From positions 1 to 51,198 of the forward strand of contig CAZDAD010000007.1 of the NCBI GenBank assembly GCA_964503715.1: a stretch of DNA of 51,198 nt, given 5' to 3'. The position numbers and the translations under genes were made by a program. Source of the DNA: JARIHD01 sp964503715 (lineage in GTDB: Bacteria; Patescibacteriota; Saccharimonadia; Saccharimonadales; UBA4665). The notes under the pieces are model-generated. The model worked only from the letters and a program-made list of their open reading frames with translations, was not told the origin of the DNA and did not search any database. How positions within the stretch are numbered: position 1 is the stretch's first letter; every line of letters starts with the position of its first letter. This document shows, piece after piece, positions 6,919 to 15,548 of this stretch.

Positions 6919-8787
6919 ATGGATAGAAAGAAGAGTTTCAATCCCACCGGCAAGGGAGGCAACAGTCGGCGCGGATTCAAGAATGCGGGTTTTGTTGCCT
7001 TACTGATTCTGATCGGGCTAATGCTGGTTTCTGTATACAAGCAGCCATCTACATTAAAAGAAGTGCCTATCACCACAGCCGTTCAAGAGGCCAATAGTGG
7101 TAAGTACGATAAGATTGTAATATCTGGTAATACGCTGACTATTACAAAAAAGGGCGACAAAGTTCCTACCCTTAAATCTTACAAAGATTTGCGAGCCAGT
7201 CTGAAGGAGGAGGGCGTTGATTACAACAAGGTTGAGGTGATCAATAAGGCCGAGTCATCGTCAAACTCAGCTTTAGCTCAAATCGGTATATCCCTTATAC
7301 CAGTAGCCCTTATTGGTCTGTTTTTATTCTTCATGATGCGCAGTGCGCAGGGTCAAGGCAACCAGGCTATGAGCTTCGGCAAGAGCCGTGCTCGTCTGTA
7401 CGGCAACGAAAAAGACAAAGTAACTTTTAAGGAAATTGCAGGCTCTGATGAGGCCAAACAAGACCTAGAAGAAGTTGTTGAATTCCTAAAGTTTCCCAAG
7501 AAGTTTGCTGCTGTTGGGGCACGTATTCCAAAAGGTGTATTGTTGGTTGGCCCTCCTGGTACGGGTAAGACAATGCTGGCCCGCGCCGTTGCGGGTGAGG
7601 CGAATGTTCCATTCTTTAGTATATCGGGTTCAGAGTTCGTAGAAATGTTTGTTGGTGTTGGTGCTAGTCGTGTGCGCGATTTGTTTGCCAAGGCCAAAAA
7701 GAACGCACCATGCATTATATTTGTTGACGAAATTGATGCCGTTGGCCGCCGCCGTGGTTCCGGTATGGGTGGTGGTCATGATGAGCGTGAGCAGACTCTC
7801 AACCAGATTCTGGTTGAAATGGATGGCTTTGATCAGGGACAAAATGTAATAGTACTAGCAGCAACCAACCGAGCTGATGTACTTGATCCAGCGCTGTTAA
7901 GGCCTGGGCGCTTTGACCGACGAGTAAATATCGGTCTACCTGATCGTAAAGACCGATTGGCTATTCTCAAGGTTCATTTTGCCAAAAAACCTGTCAGCAA
8001 AGAAGTTGACCTAGACGCATTAGCCGCAAAGTCAGCCGGTTCCTCTGGTGCAGACCTCGCAAATATTGCAAACGAGGCTGCCATAATTGCCGCACGTCTT
8101 AACCACAAAGAAATAACCGCCGAGGACGTTACTGGGGCATTTGAAAAGGTTGCTATAGGCCCAGAGCGTAAGAGCAAAGTGATGAGTGAGAAGGAAAAAG
8201 AGCTTACTGCTTATCACGAGGCTGGCCATGCTATTGTCGGTCAAGTTCTACCTGATAGTGATATGGTTCACAAGGTCACCATTATTCCTCGTGGCGGTAC
8301 TGGTGGTGTAACCTGGTTTATTCCTCCTGAGGATAAGTCATATCATTCAATTGTTGAATACAAAGATATCCTTGCGCGCATGCTTGGTGGACGCTTAGCT
8401 GAAGAAGTTGTTTATGGCTATGACCGTGTTACTACTGGTGCCGGTGATGATCTAAAGAAAGCTGCTGAGCTAGCTCGTGAAATGGTCATGAACCAGGGTA
8501 TGGGCAAGACGCTTCGCGATCAAGTATTCAAAGTTGATGATGGCATGATGCTCGACAGGCTAGTACATGAACGTGATTACTCAGAAGATACAGCTAAGGT
8601 TATCGATCAAGAAGTTGAGCAACTTATCAAGGAAGCTGCCATTCGTGCCAAAGCGGTTATAACCGCCAATCGCGACAAGTTAGAAGAGCTCAAGGATGCC
8701 CTGCTAGAAAAAGAAACTGTTGAAGCCGAGGACGTTAAGAAGATTCTCGAAGGTACTAAGTTGCCCAAGACAGCTAGCCTCTACTAG
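6919..8787 (+). CDS. ftsH: ATP-dependent zinc metalloprotease FtsH
   Basis: A membrane AAA+ protease that degrades damaged membrane proteins and short-lived regulators. Two N-terminal membrane helices (about residues 24-40 and 115-138) flank an external domain. Walker A GPPGTGKT starts at residue 211, Walker B is CIIFVDEID, the second-region motif is RPGRFDRR, and the zinc protease motif HEAGH is at residues 433-437. The length, 622 aa, is normal. I start it at ATG 6919 and not the TTG at 6910, because TATAAT at 6905-6910 would then overlap the coding start. It follows tilS directly. Confidence 0.96.
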   Translation: MDRKKSFNPTGKGGNSRRGFKNAGFVALLILIGLMLVSVYKQPSTLKEVPITTAVQEANSGKYDKIVISGNTLTITKKGDKVPTLKSYKDLRASLKEEGVDYNKVEVINKAESSSNSALAQIGISLIPVALIGLFLFFMMRSAQGQGNQAMSFGKSRARLYGNEKDKVTFKEIAGSDEAKQDLEEVVEFLKFPKKFAAVGARIPKGVLLVGPPGTGKTMLARAVAGEANVPFFSISGSEFVEMFVGVGASRVRDLFAKAKKNAPCIIFVDEIDAVGRRRGSGMGGGHDEREQTLNQILVEMDGFDQGQNVIVLAATNRADVLDPALLRPGRFDRRVNIGLPDRKDRLAILKVHFAKKPVSKEVDLDALAAKSAGSSGADLANIANEAAIIAARLNHKEITAEDVTGAFEKVAIGPERKSKVMSEKEKELTAYHEAGHAIVGQVLPDSDMVHKVTIIPRGGTGGVTWFIPPEDKSYHSIVEYKDILARMLGGRLAEEVVYGYDRVTTGAGDDLKKAAELAREMVMNQGMGKTLRDQVFKVDDGMMLDRLVHERDYSEDTAKVIDQEVEQLIKEAAIRAKAVITANRDKLEELKDALLEKETVEAEDVKKILEGTKLPKTASLY

Positions 8788-8871
8788 GTCAGTGTAAAAA
8801 ATTCAAAAAGGTAGCCCTGACGGAGGTGAGGCGCTATACTTAGGTGTAACTGAAAGCAAAAGTTAATTAGC

Positions 8872-10479
8872 ATGCAGGAAAAACCTAAGTCACGAGCGCG
8901 AATGAAGAGCATTTCATTAGGAAATGTAGCTATGCTGTTGATTATGACCACCCTAATTGGTCAGCTACTGGGCTTTATGCGAACTAAGCTAGTTAACGCG
9001 AACTTTGATGCCTACGGTCCAATGAGCACGGACACCTACTTTGCGGCCTTTACCATTCCTGATTTCTTTTTCTTCACCTTGGCAGCTGGGGCTCTTGGTG
9101 TAGCCCTCATGCCCTTGCTATCTGATAGGCTGCAAAAAGGTGACAAGAAAGGTATGTGGGAGTTAGCGGGTAGCTTGATGAACCTGCTTACCGTGGTGAT
9201 GTTTGCTGTGGCATTGATAATTGTGATTTTTGCAGAACCCCTAATGCGATATGTCGTTGCGCCAGACCTTACTCCTGAACAGCTGCATAATGCAGCGACA
9301 ATAATGCGCTTGTTGGCACTTAACCCCCTGTTCTTTACAATGTCAGGCATATTAACTGCTGTCCAGCAGACTCTTGGTCAGTTTTTCTTCTATGCAATTG
9401 CGCCGCTTTTTTATAACTCGGCCATCATTGCTAGTATTTATATCTTCAAGGATACATCCATCGGAATTATCGGTCTGGGCATTGGTGCGGCCGCAGGTGC
9501 ACTTATACAGTTGATGGTTGTAGCGCTTGGTATTATGGGGACCAAATTTTATTGGCGACCAAAAATTATGTGGCGCAGTGATGACTTTAGGTTAGTACTA
9601 CGCCAGCTTCCAGCACGATCCATTGACCAAGGTATAGACCAGATCCAAGCAATTGTCGAAACAAACTTCGCTCGCAGGCTGGGGGAGGGTTTTGTGAGCT
9701 TCTATAACAATGCCTACACATTGCATATGGCTCCGATTTTGCTCCTAGGCACAACTATATCAACGGCAGCTTTTCCTAGGCTCAATCAGCGACTGAGTCA
9801 GGGCAGACCAGACCTTTTTCGTCGTGACTTCGCCCGTATTCTGCGGACAATGATTTGGCTAACAATCCCAGTAGTGATTACGTGTTACTTCGCCAGAGGT
9901 TATTTGGCTCGTCTGATTTTTTCGAGAAACGCACCAGAGATTGCTTTGATATTTGGCTTTTTGACCGTTGCTATTTTGTTCCGCATTATTTACACGATTA
10001 TGTCACGTTGGTACTACGCCCAGAAAGACACCAAGACACCTTTGTTTGTATCACTCTTTGTGATTGGACTTAACATATTTCTATCGGCTACCTTGGCACG
10101 ACCACAACCCGATGGCTATGGCATTGCAGGTCTAGCAATTGCCCAGGCTGTTGTAGCGATAGTAGAAGTTGTACTGCTTGGCTCGGTTATGTTCTATCGT
10201 GATAGACATGTTTTGTCGACAGAGTTTTGGCAAGCTATATTCAAAATTATGTCTGTTGCGGGTTTTGCGCTCGTTGCAGGAAAAATTATCATGGGAGTCT
10301 TCCCGCTCAGCGGCTATGAGGTCGGCTTTTTGCAACTTGGATCTAAACTAGCAGTGATTGCATCTGTTATTATTGGTACTTACGTTAGTATGTCAGCATT
10401 GTTCGGCCTTGAAGAAGCTCAAGTATTCTTTGGCAAGCTAAAACGATTGCTACTAAGCCGAATCAAGATTCAGTATTAG
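8872..10479 (+). CDS. murJ: lipid II flippase MurJ
   Basis: A polytopic membrane protein of the MviN/MurJ (MOP exporter) family, 535 aa with about 13-14 hydrophobic segments. Family features include the N-terminal GQLLGFMRTKLVNANFD region and TYFAAFTIPDFFFFTLAAGA. MurJ flips lipid II across the cytoplasmic membrane for peptidoglycan synthesis, so this cell makes or at least exports a wall precursor. An 84-base gap separates it from ftsH; TATACT at 8835-8840 is a possible -10 without a clear -35. lepA follows after 25 bases. Confidence 0.9.
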   Translation: MQEKPKSRARMKSISLGNVAMLLIMTTLIGQLLGFMRTKLVNANFDAYGPMSTDTYFAAFTIPDFFFFTLAAGALGVALMPLLSDRLQKGDKKGMWELAGSLMNLLTVVMFAVALIIVIFAEPLMRYVVAPDLTPEQLHNAATIMRLLALNPLFFTMSGILTAVQQTLGQFFFYAIAPLFYNSAIIASIYIFKDTSIGIIGLGIGAAAGALIQLMVVALGIMGTKFYWRPKIMWRSDDFRLVLRQLPARSIDQGIDQIQAIVETNFARRLGEGFVSFYNNAYTLHMAPILLLGTTISTAAFPRLNQRLSQGRPDLFRRDFARILRTMIWLTIPVVITCYFARGYLARLIFSRNAPEIALIFGFLTVAILFRIIYTIMSRWYYAQKDTKTPLFVSLFVIGLNIFLSATLARPQPDGYGIAGLAIAQAVVAIVEVVLLGSVMFYRDRHVLSTEFWQAIFKIMSVAGFALVAGKIIMGVFPLSGYEVGFLQLGSKLAVIASVIIGTYVSMSALFGLEEAQVFFGKLKRLLLSRIKIQY

Positions 10480-10488
10480 GCTGACCTC

Positions 10489-10497
10489 TGTTATAAT
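10489..10497 (+). promoter_or_regulatory. extended -10 of a leaderless lepA promoter
   Basis: TGTTATAAT is a perfect extended -10 (TGn-TATAAT). It ends 7 bases before the lepA ATG at 10505, which places the predicted transcription start on or one base before the start codon. No Shine-Dalgarno can fit. Confidence 0.7.
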
Positions 10498-10504
10498 GTA
10501 GCCA

Positions 10505-12286
10505 ATGCACCAAGAGACTATTCGCAATTTTTGTATCATTGCTCATATTGATCACGGTAAGTCAACGCTGGCTGATCGTTTGTTGGAGATAACTGGAACG
10601 GTTGATAAGCGTCTGATGAAGGAACAGCTTCTAGACAAGATGGATTTGGAGCGTGAAAAGGGCATTACCATCAAACTTGCCCCTGTACGTATGCAGTACA
10701 AAGGTTATGAGCTTAACTTAATTGATACTCCTGGGCATGTAGATTTTAGTTACGAAGTGTCACGCAGTCTCGAGGCATGTGAGGGTGCGATTTTGGTCGT
10801 GGATGCTAGTCAAGGTATACAAGCTCAAACTTTGGCTAACGTATATCTTGCTATGGCAGCCGACCTGACAATTATACCTGTACTCAATAAGATAGATTTG
10901 CCAGCAGCTGATGTGGAGCGAGTTAGCCAAGAAGTAATTAATCTACTGGGCTGTGAAAAAGAAGAAATCTTGATGATTTCAGCCAAAACGGGCATGGGGG
11001 TTGAGGCTGTCTTGGAACGAGTAATAAAAGATGTGCCGCAGCCTAAGGGTAGTGAAAAGACCGAAACGCGCGCATTGATTTTTGATAGTTACTATGACGA
11101 TTACCGTGGCGTTATACTTTATGTTCGTGTTTTTGATGGTGCTATCCCCAAGAACGCACAACTGCAGATGATGGCTACCCATGCTCATGGCTTGGCACTT
11201 GAAGTTGGTGCTTTGCGGCCCGACATGTCGCCGCTGCCAGAGCTTAAGTCGGGCGAGATTGGCTACATTGTTACAAATCTCAAGAGCACCCGTGAGGCAA
11301 AGGTTGGCGATACAATTACTCTTGCTAAACAGCCCGCTGTTACACCGTTACCTGGTTATCAAGATGTAAAACCCTTCGTCTATGCAGGATTTTTCCCTGA
11401 CAGCAATGAGAACTACCAGTTGTTGAAGGAGGCCATCGACAAACTGAGCCTTAGCGATTCGGCGTTGCAATTTGCCCCCGAGAACTCACCGGTCCTTGGA
11501 TTTGGTGTGCGTATTGGTTTCTTAGGACTACTGCATATGGATATTGTCCGAGAACGTTTGGAGCGTGAGTATAACTTGGATTTGGTTGTGACTAATCCAT
11601 CAACTGACTACCAAATTACTTTGGTGAACAAAGAAGAGTTAGACATAAAGAGTGCTTCTGAACTGCCTGACCCCGCTAAAATTCTTGAGATTCGCGAGCC
11701 TTGGATCAAAGGTGAGGTAGTTGTTCCTAAAGATTATGTCGGTTCGGTAATACAGCTAGTGGCCAGTAAGCGCGGTATTCACAAAAACCTATCTTATGTA
11801 GACGCTCAGCTTGCCCTAGTGGCTTTTGAGGCACCACTGGCAAACTTGTTGACTGACTTCTACGACCAACTAAAGAGCGTTACTAGCGGGTATGGTTCAT
11901 TCAATTACGAACTGGACAACTATAGAGCTGAAGATTTGGTAAGGGTTGATTTCTACGTGGCGGGTGAGAGGGTGGACGCATTAAGTGTTATGGTGCATAG
12001 GTCAGAGGCGCAGCACATCGGCCGAGAAATTGTTGGCAAGCTAAAAGAGGTTATCCCTCGACAGAATTTCCAGGTTAGTTTGCAGGCAGGTATTGGCGGT
12101 AAGTTTATTGCTCGTGAGGATATTAGTGCTTATCGAAAAGACGTTACAGGCTATCTGTACGGTGGTGATGTATCACGAAAGAAAAAGTTACTAGCCAAGC
12201 AAGCTAAGGGCAAAAAGCGCATGAAGCGATTCGGCAAAGTCGATATTCCTGCCGAGGCTTTTACTGTCATGCTCAAGCGTGACTAG
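10505..12286 (+). CDS. lepA: elongation factor 4 (LepA)
   Basis: A ribosome-associated GTPase, 593 aa, the normal LepA length. G1 is AHIDHGKST near the N-terminus, G3 DTPGHVDF, G4 NKIDLP and G5 SAKTG. The C-terminal LepA-specific domain is present and ends with KRFGKVDIPAEAFTVMLK, a signature of the family that separates it from EF-G and TypA. It is a single gene with its own extended -10 promoter and is followed by the CIRCE operator of hrcA. Confidence 0.97.
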   Translation: MHQETIRNFCIIAHIDHGKSTLADRLLEITGTVDKRLMKEQLLDKMDLEREKGITIKLAPVRMQYKGYELNLIDTPGHVDFSYEVSRSLEACEGAILVVDASQGIQAQTLANVYLAMAADLTIIPVLNKIDLPAADVERVSQEVINLLGCEKEEILMISAKTGMGVEAVLERVIKDVPQPKGSEKTETRALIFDSYYDDYRGVILYVRVFDGAIPKNAQLQMMATHAHGLALEVGALRPDMSPLPELKSGEIGYIVTNLKSTREAKVGDTITLAKQPAVTPLPGYQDVKPFVYAGFFPDSNENYQLLKEAIDKLSLSDSALQFAPENSPVLGFGVRIGFLGLLHMDIVRERLEREYNLDLVVTNPSTDYQITLVNKEELDIKSASELPDPAKILEIREPWIKGEVVVPKDYVGSVIQLVASKRGIHKNLSYVDAQLALVAFEAPLANLLTDFYDQLKSVTSGYGSFNYELDNYRAEDLVRVDFYVAGERVDALSVMVHRSEAQHIGREIVGKLKEVIPRQNFQVSLQAGIGGKFIAREDISAYRKDVTGYLYGGDVSRKKKLLAKQAKGKKRMKRFGKVDIPAEAFTVMLKRD

Positions 12287-12296
12287 CAGTGCGATG

Positions 12297-12323
12297 TTGG
12301 CACTCTTGACTATCGAGTGCTAA
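12297..12323 (+). promoter_or_regulatory. CIRCE operator and promoter of hrcA-grpE
   Basis: TTGGCACTC-N9-GAGTGCTAA is the HrcA-binding CIRCE inverted repeat with one mismatch between arms. The spacer contains TTGACT (12306-12311), which serves as a -35; TAAACT at 12330-12335 is an 18-bp-spaced -10. HrcA binding would directly block the -35. Confidence 0.95.
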
Positions 12324-12346
12324 TCGCGCTAAACTAAACTCATATT

Positions 12347-13075
12347 ATGAGTAGTATGACAGACCGTCAAAGACTAATCCTGAGCGCAATTGTCGAGCAG
12401 TATGCCGAAGTTGCATCGCCCGTAGGCTCCAACTTATTGGCCAAAGCTTTCAATGTCAGTTCAGCAACTATTAGGGCTGAGATGGCGGAGTTAGAGCGTA
12501 TGGGCTATATAATGCAGCCACATACTTCGGCCGGCCGTATACCTTCAGATAAGGGATATCGATACTATGTAAACCACCTGAGTGAAGAAAAAGAGCGAGC
12601 TGAAAATAGAGCTGAACATGCCCTGGCTTCACGTGTTCAAGACGGTGGTTTGCCCGAACAAGCAATTCGTAACGCCGTAGATACACTAGTTGAATTAACT
12701 CACAACCTAGGGCTTGCTACGATTGGTAACCAGCTTTATATCAGTGGCTTATCTAATCTGTTTGGACAGCCTGAATTTACTAGTGGTAATCAAGTGCAGC
12801 AGGTTGCTAAGCTACTTGATAACCTGGAGCCATGGCTACGTGAAGCCGCACCCAATCAGCCGTTAAGTGTGTATATAGGTCAAGAGAACCCAATCGGTCG
12901 TGGCGCGGGATGCTCGCTAATTATTAGCCGTTTTGAGAGCCCGTATTCCGACAATAGCTACATTGGTGTACTCGGACCAACAAGGCAGAGCTACGCAAAA
13001 GTTATGAGTTTAGTAGAGCGTGCCAGCTCGGCATTAGAAGAATTTTATGGCACAAACCGTAAGTATTTGAACTAA
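12347..13075 (+). CDS. hrcA: heat-inducible transcription repressor HrcA (short form)
   Basis: Repressor of class I heat-shock genes, binding CIRCE. The N-terminal winged helix (MTDRQRLILSAIVEQY, then VSSATIRAEMAELERMGYI and PHTSAGRIPSDKGYRYYV) is unmistakable. The protein is 242 aa against about 340 in Bacillus, so much of the central inserted domain is missing; the C-terminal ILGPTR-type dimerisation segment (GVLGPTRQSYAKVM) is kept. The start could also be the ATG at 12356. Its gene lies just after a CIRCE element, so it is probably autoregulated, and grpE follows 15 bases downstream. Confidence 0.93.
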   Translation: MSSMTDRQRLILSAIVEQYAEVASPVGSNLLAKAFNVSSATIRAEMAELERMGYIMQPHTSAGRIPSDKGYRYYVNHLSEEKERAENRAEHALASRVQDGGLPEQAIRNAVDTLVELTHNLGLATIGNQLYISGLSNLFGQPEFTSGNQVQQVAKLLDNLEPWLREAAPNQPLSVYIGQENPIGRGAGCSLIISRFESPYSDNSYIGVLGPTRQSYAKVMSLVERASSALEEFYGTNRKYLN

Positions 13076-13090
13076 GCAAAGGGTCTAATC

Positions 13091-13555
13091 ATGAAACAAA
13101 AGAAGTCAGTCGATAATACAGAGTTGGAGCAGAAACTCATTGAACTAACAGATGCGCTTCAGAGAGAGCGGGCTGACGCGACGAATCTACGTCGTCGTCA
13201 CGAAGAGCAAATTGCTAGCCTTAGAACTAGTGTAAAATCTAGCGTGGTATCTGAACTGTTGCCAATTATTGATAACTTCGAAAGAGCTTTAGGCCACATA
13301 CCTAATGAACTGGCTGACAATGATTTTGTTAAGGGCGTTGGTGGAGTCGTCAAGCAGTTCGGTAAGACCTTAGCGGATATGGGTGTAGAGCGTATCAAAA
13401 CTACGGGTGAAGTGTTTAACCCTCTATATCATGATGCGGTCAGTATGGACGACACTGAGGGTAGCGAAGAATACGTAACTGAAGAATTACAATCAGGCTA
13501 CAAGCTTGGCGAAGATGTTATTCGTCACGCAATGGTTCGGGTTGGCCGACGTTAG
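13091..13555 (+). CDS. grpE: nucleotide exchange factor GrpE
   Basis: The DnaK nucleotide exchange factor, 154 aa. An N-terminal coiled coil (residues 8-45, rich in Glu and Arg) leads into the conserved LLPIIDNFERALGHI helix and the beta domain with MGVERIKTTGEVFNPLYHDAV and GYKLGEDVIRHAMVRVG. It is the second gene of the CIRCE-controlled hrcA operon. Its last 38 bases overlap the 3' end of the sensor kinase gene on the opposite strand. Confidence 0.95.
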   Translation: MKQKKSVDNTELEQKLIELTDALQRERADATNLRRRHEEQIASLRTSVKSSVVSELLPIIDNFERALGHIPNELADNDFVKGVGGVVKQFGKTLADMGVERIKTTGEVFNPLYHDAVSMDDTEGSEEYVTEELQSGYKLGEDVIRHAMVRVGRR

Positions 13556-15548
13556 CAAGCGGTAGGCTAATTTTGAATGTTGAACCTTGACCTTCGTGGC
13601 TGTCCACGGTAATCGTTCCGTTATGCCTTTCAACAATTAGCTTTGTGAGGTACAGGGCCAAACCCTTGCCCTCAAAGTTGTATTCTTCGTAACTTGTGCC
13701 ACGGTGAAACTTCGTAAACAACAGGGGTATCTCTGCGGGCTTAATTCCAAGGCCTGTATCAGATACTTCAATCACTGCTCGGTCATTATCTCGATATGTT
13801 GTCAGGCCAATCTTGCCGTGCTCTGTAAACTTTAGGGCATTGCTGAGTAGGTTGCGCACGCAGTTTTGTAGCCAGGGCAGGTTCGCATTTATGGTCATTA
13901 CATTGTCACTTGTGTTGATGTTGAATTCTAGTTGTTTAGCGTCAGCGTAGCTCTTTGTCTCGGCTATTAAGGGGCCGATGATGTCGTTGATAGCTGTAGG
14001 CTTTGCTTCGACGGAACCTCCAGTCTCAAGGTCGTTAATCGTGGAGATGTCTTTGATGAACGAGTCTAAGTGGCTGATACCTGACTCCATACTTTTGAGT
14101 AGTTGTTCCTGCATATCTTCATTAGATGGGGCACGGAGTAACTCCATACTCCACTTCAGTATGGATAATGGCGTCCTAAGGTTATGCGAGCTAAGAGCAA
14201 TAAACTCTTGTTTTAATTTATCTTCTGCCTTTAGTTTTTCTTGAGCTTCTCTAAGCTCTTTAGTCCTTACTTCGACAACATGTTCTACATTAGCCTTTTC
14301 ATCAGCTAATTGTTTTTGTAGTAACTGAGATTGCTTGAGAAGTTCAGCAATACGATTGGCACTGTCCTGGAGGTCATTATAGGAAGCGGTTAAAGTGCTT
14401 ACATCTGATAAGACCAGTATGTAGGCCCTATAGGCATTTTTCTCTGATAGTTTGGAGGTCACAACTTGTACGGGGACTGTTTTGCCTGTTATAGAATAGG
14501 CCGCCAGTTTACCGACCTCTTTTGGTAGGGGGCTGCCATCTTCGAGATGCTGCTTTATCCTGGCCCATGACTCATCTGGGAACATTGAACTTAGCGTGGT
14601 GAAGTCTGAAGCATTTGGATCTATGCCGAATAAGTTCTGAGCTTCTTCGTTGGTGTATTCTACAGTGAAATCTTTGCGGGCGACAACAACAGCTTCGCGC
14701 ATCGTTCCGAGCACGCTTTCAGCCAGAAGCGAGGGGTCCACCTGAAACAACTGATACTTACGGATTCCATAATATATGGCTGCACCTGTTAGGGCGTTAA
14801 AAGCAATTGATAACGAAGGTACTTGTATACGGATGGCGGGCAAGATCCCATCAGTTATGCCTGCTCCAACTAACGGTATCATTAGGGCTAGAGCGTACAA
14901 AAGTGACTGTTTGCGGATTAACTGGTTTTGGCTGGCGGACCTGTACCTGAGCAGCATTATTATTGAGAATATGAACGGTAGGACTATCCAGATTAAGTCT
15001 ATGGCATAAAGTGGCCCAATTTGGTTGCCGTAACCCCATGGGTACTTTTCGTGGGTTGAGCCAATTATCAAGTCCGTCGAGTACAGCGCAGCCGCTAATA
15101 CGCCAACACAGATTAAAATTGGTGCTATGAATGCCCTACGTATTGCAGTAGAACTTGTATACGATAGCGCAAACAGATAAGTAAATACAGGGACCATTGC
15201 TAGCCCCGTACCCATAAGACGGCTCCAAAATAGCTGTTCGTTGTAGTTTGGTGACAGACTGGCTAGTATGAACCACCAACAACACAAAGTTGCATTAAGC
15301 AGATAAAGCACAAACCAAGTACGTGGCTCTGATGGTACACCCTTACGAATTATCGAGACCAATAGTAGGGCGTTTACTATGAATGCTCCCATGGGAATAA
15401 GGGCGTATATATTAAACTGCAGATCTCGCTTTGATGGGTCGACTATGAATATGCCTGCGCAGAAACTAAGCAATACTAAAATTGATAAAGTAATAGTTAT
15501 TACATTGGTGCGCTGAACCCGCCTTACTTGAACTGCATTCGGTTTCAC
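13518..15548 (-). CDS. 7TM sensor histidine kinase, copy 1
   Basis: A 676-aa membrane sensor kinase. The first about 270 residues carry seven or eight hydrophobic helices like the HisKA-7TM sensory region. A PAS-like domain follows (about 285-395), then a coiled coil, the dimerisation domain with phosphoacceptor His455 (SSHNLRTPL), and a HATPase domain with N box RNLLSNALKFT, G1 DTGLGIKP and G2 GKGLALYL. It starts with GTG overlapping the TGA of copy 2 (GTGA), so the two are co-translated. Residues 396-471 are almost identical to copy 2, while the sensor part is well diverged. No response regulator is in the window. The signal is unknown. Confidence 0.9.
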   Translation of the reverse strand: MKPNAVQVRRVQRTNVITITLSILVLLSFCAGIFIVDPSKRDLQFNIYALIPMGAFIVNALLLVSIIRKGVPSEPRTWFVLYLLNATLCCWWFILASLSPNYNEQLFWSRLMGTGLAMVPVFTYLFALSYTSSTAIRRAFIAPILICVGVLAAALYSTDLIIGSTHEKYPWGYGNQIGPLYAIDLIWIVLPFIFSIIMLLRYRSASQNQLIRKQSLLYALALMIPLVGAGITDGILPAIRIQVPSLSIAFNALTGAAIYYGIRKYQLFQVDPSLLAESVLGTMREAVVVARKDFTVEYTNEEAQNLFGIDPNASDFTTLSSMFPDESWARIKQHLEDGSPLPKEVGKLAAYSITGKTVPVQVVTSKLSEKNAYRAYILVLSDVSTLTASYNDLQDSANRIAELLKQSQLLQKQLADEKANVEHVVEVRTKELREAQEKLKAEDKLKQEFIALSSHNLRTPLSILKWSMELLRAPSNEDMQEQLLKSMESGISHLDSFIKDISTINDLETGGSVEAKPTAINDIIGPLIAETKSYADAKQLEFNINTSDNVMTINANLPWLQNCVRNLLSNALKFTEHGKIGLTTYRDNDRAVIEVSDTGLGIKPAEIPLLFTKFHRGTSYEEYNFEGKGLALYLTKLIVERHNGTITVDSHEGQGSTFKISLPLANVGQPEPLRDE
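14137..14364 (-). repeat. 228-bp near-identical tract, copy in kinase 1
   Basis: This tract matches 16152-16379 with a single mismatch (14340 against 16355). It encodes the coiled coil and the phosphoacceptor helix. Sequence on both sides is clearly diverged, so identity ends abruptly, which suggests gene conversion. Confidence 0.95.
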
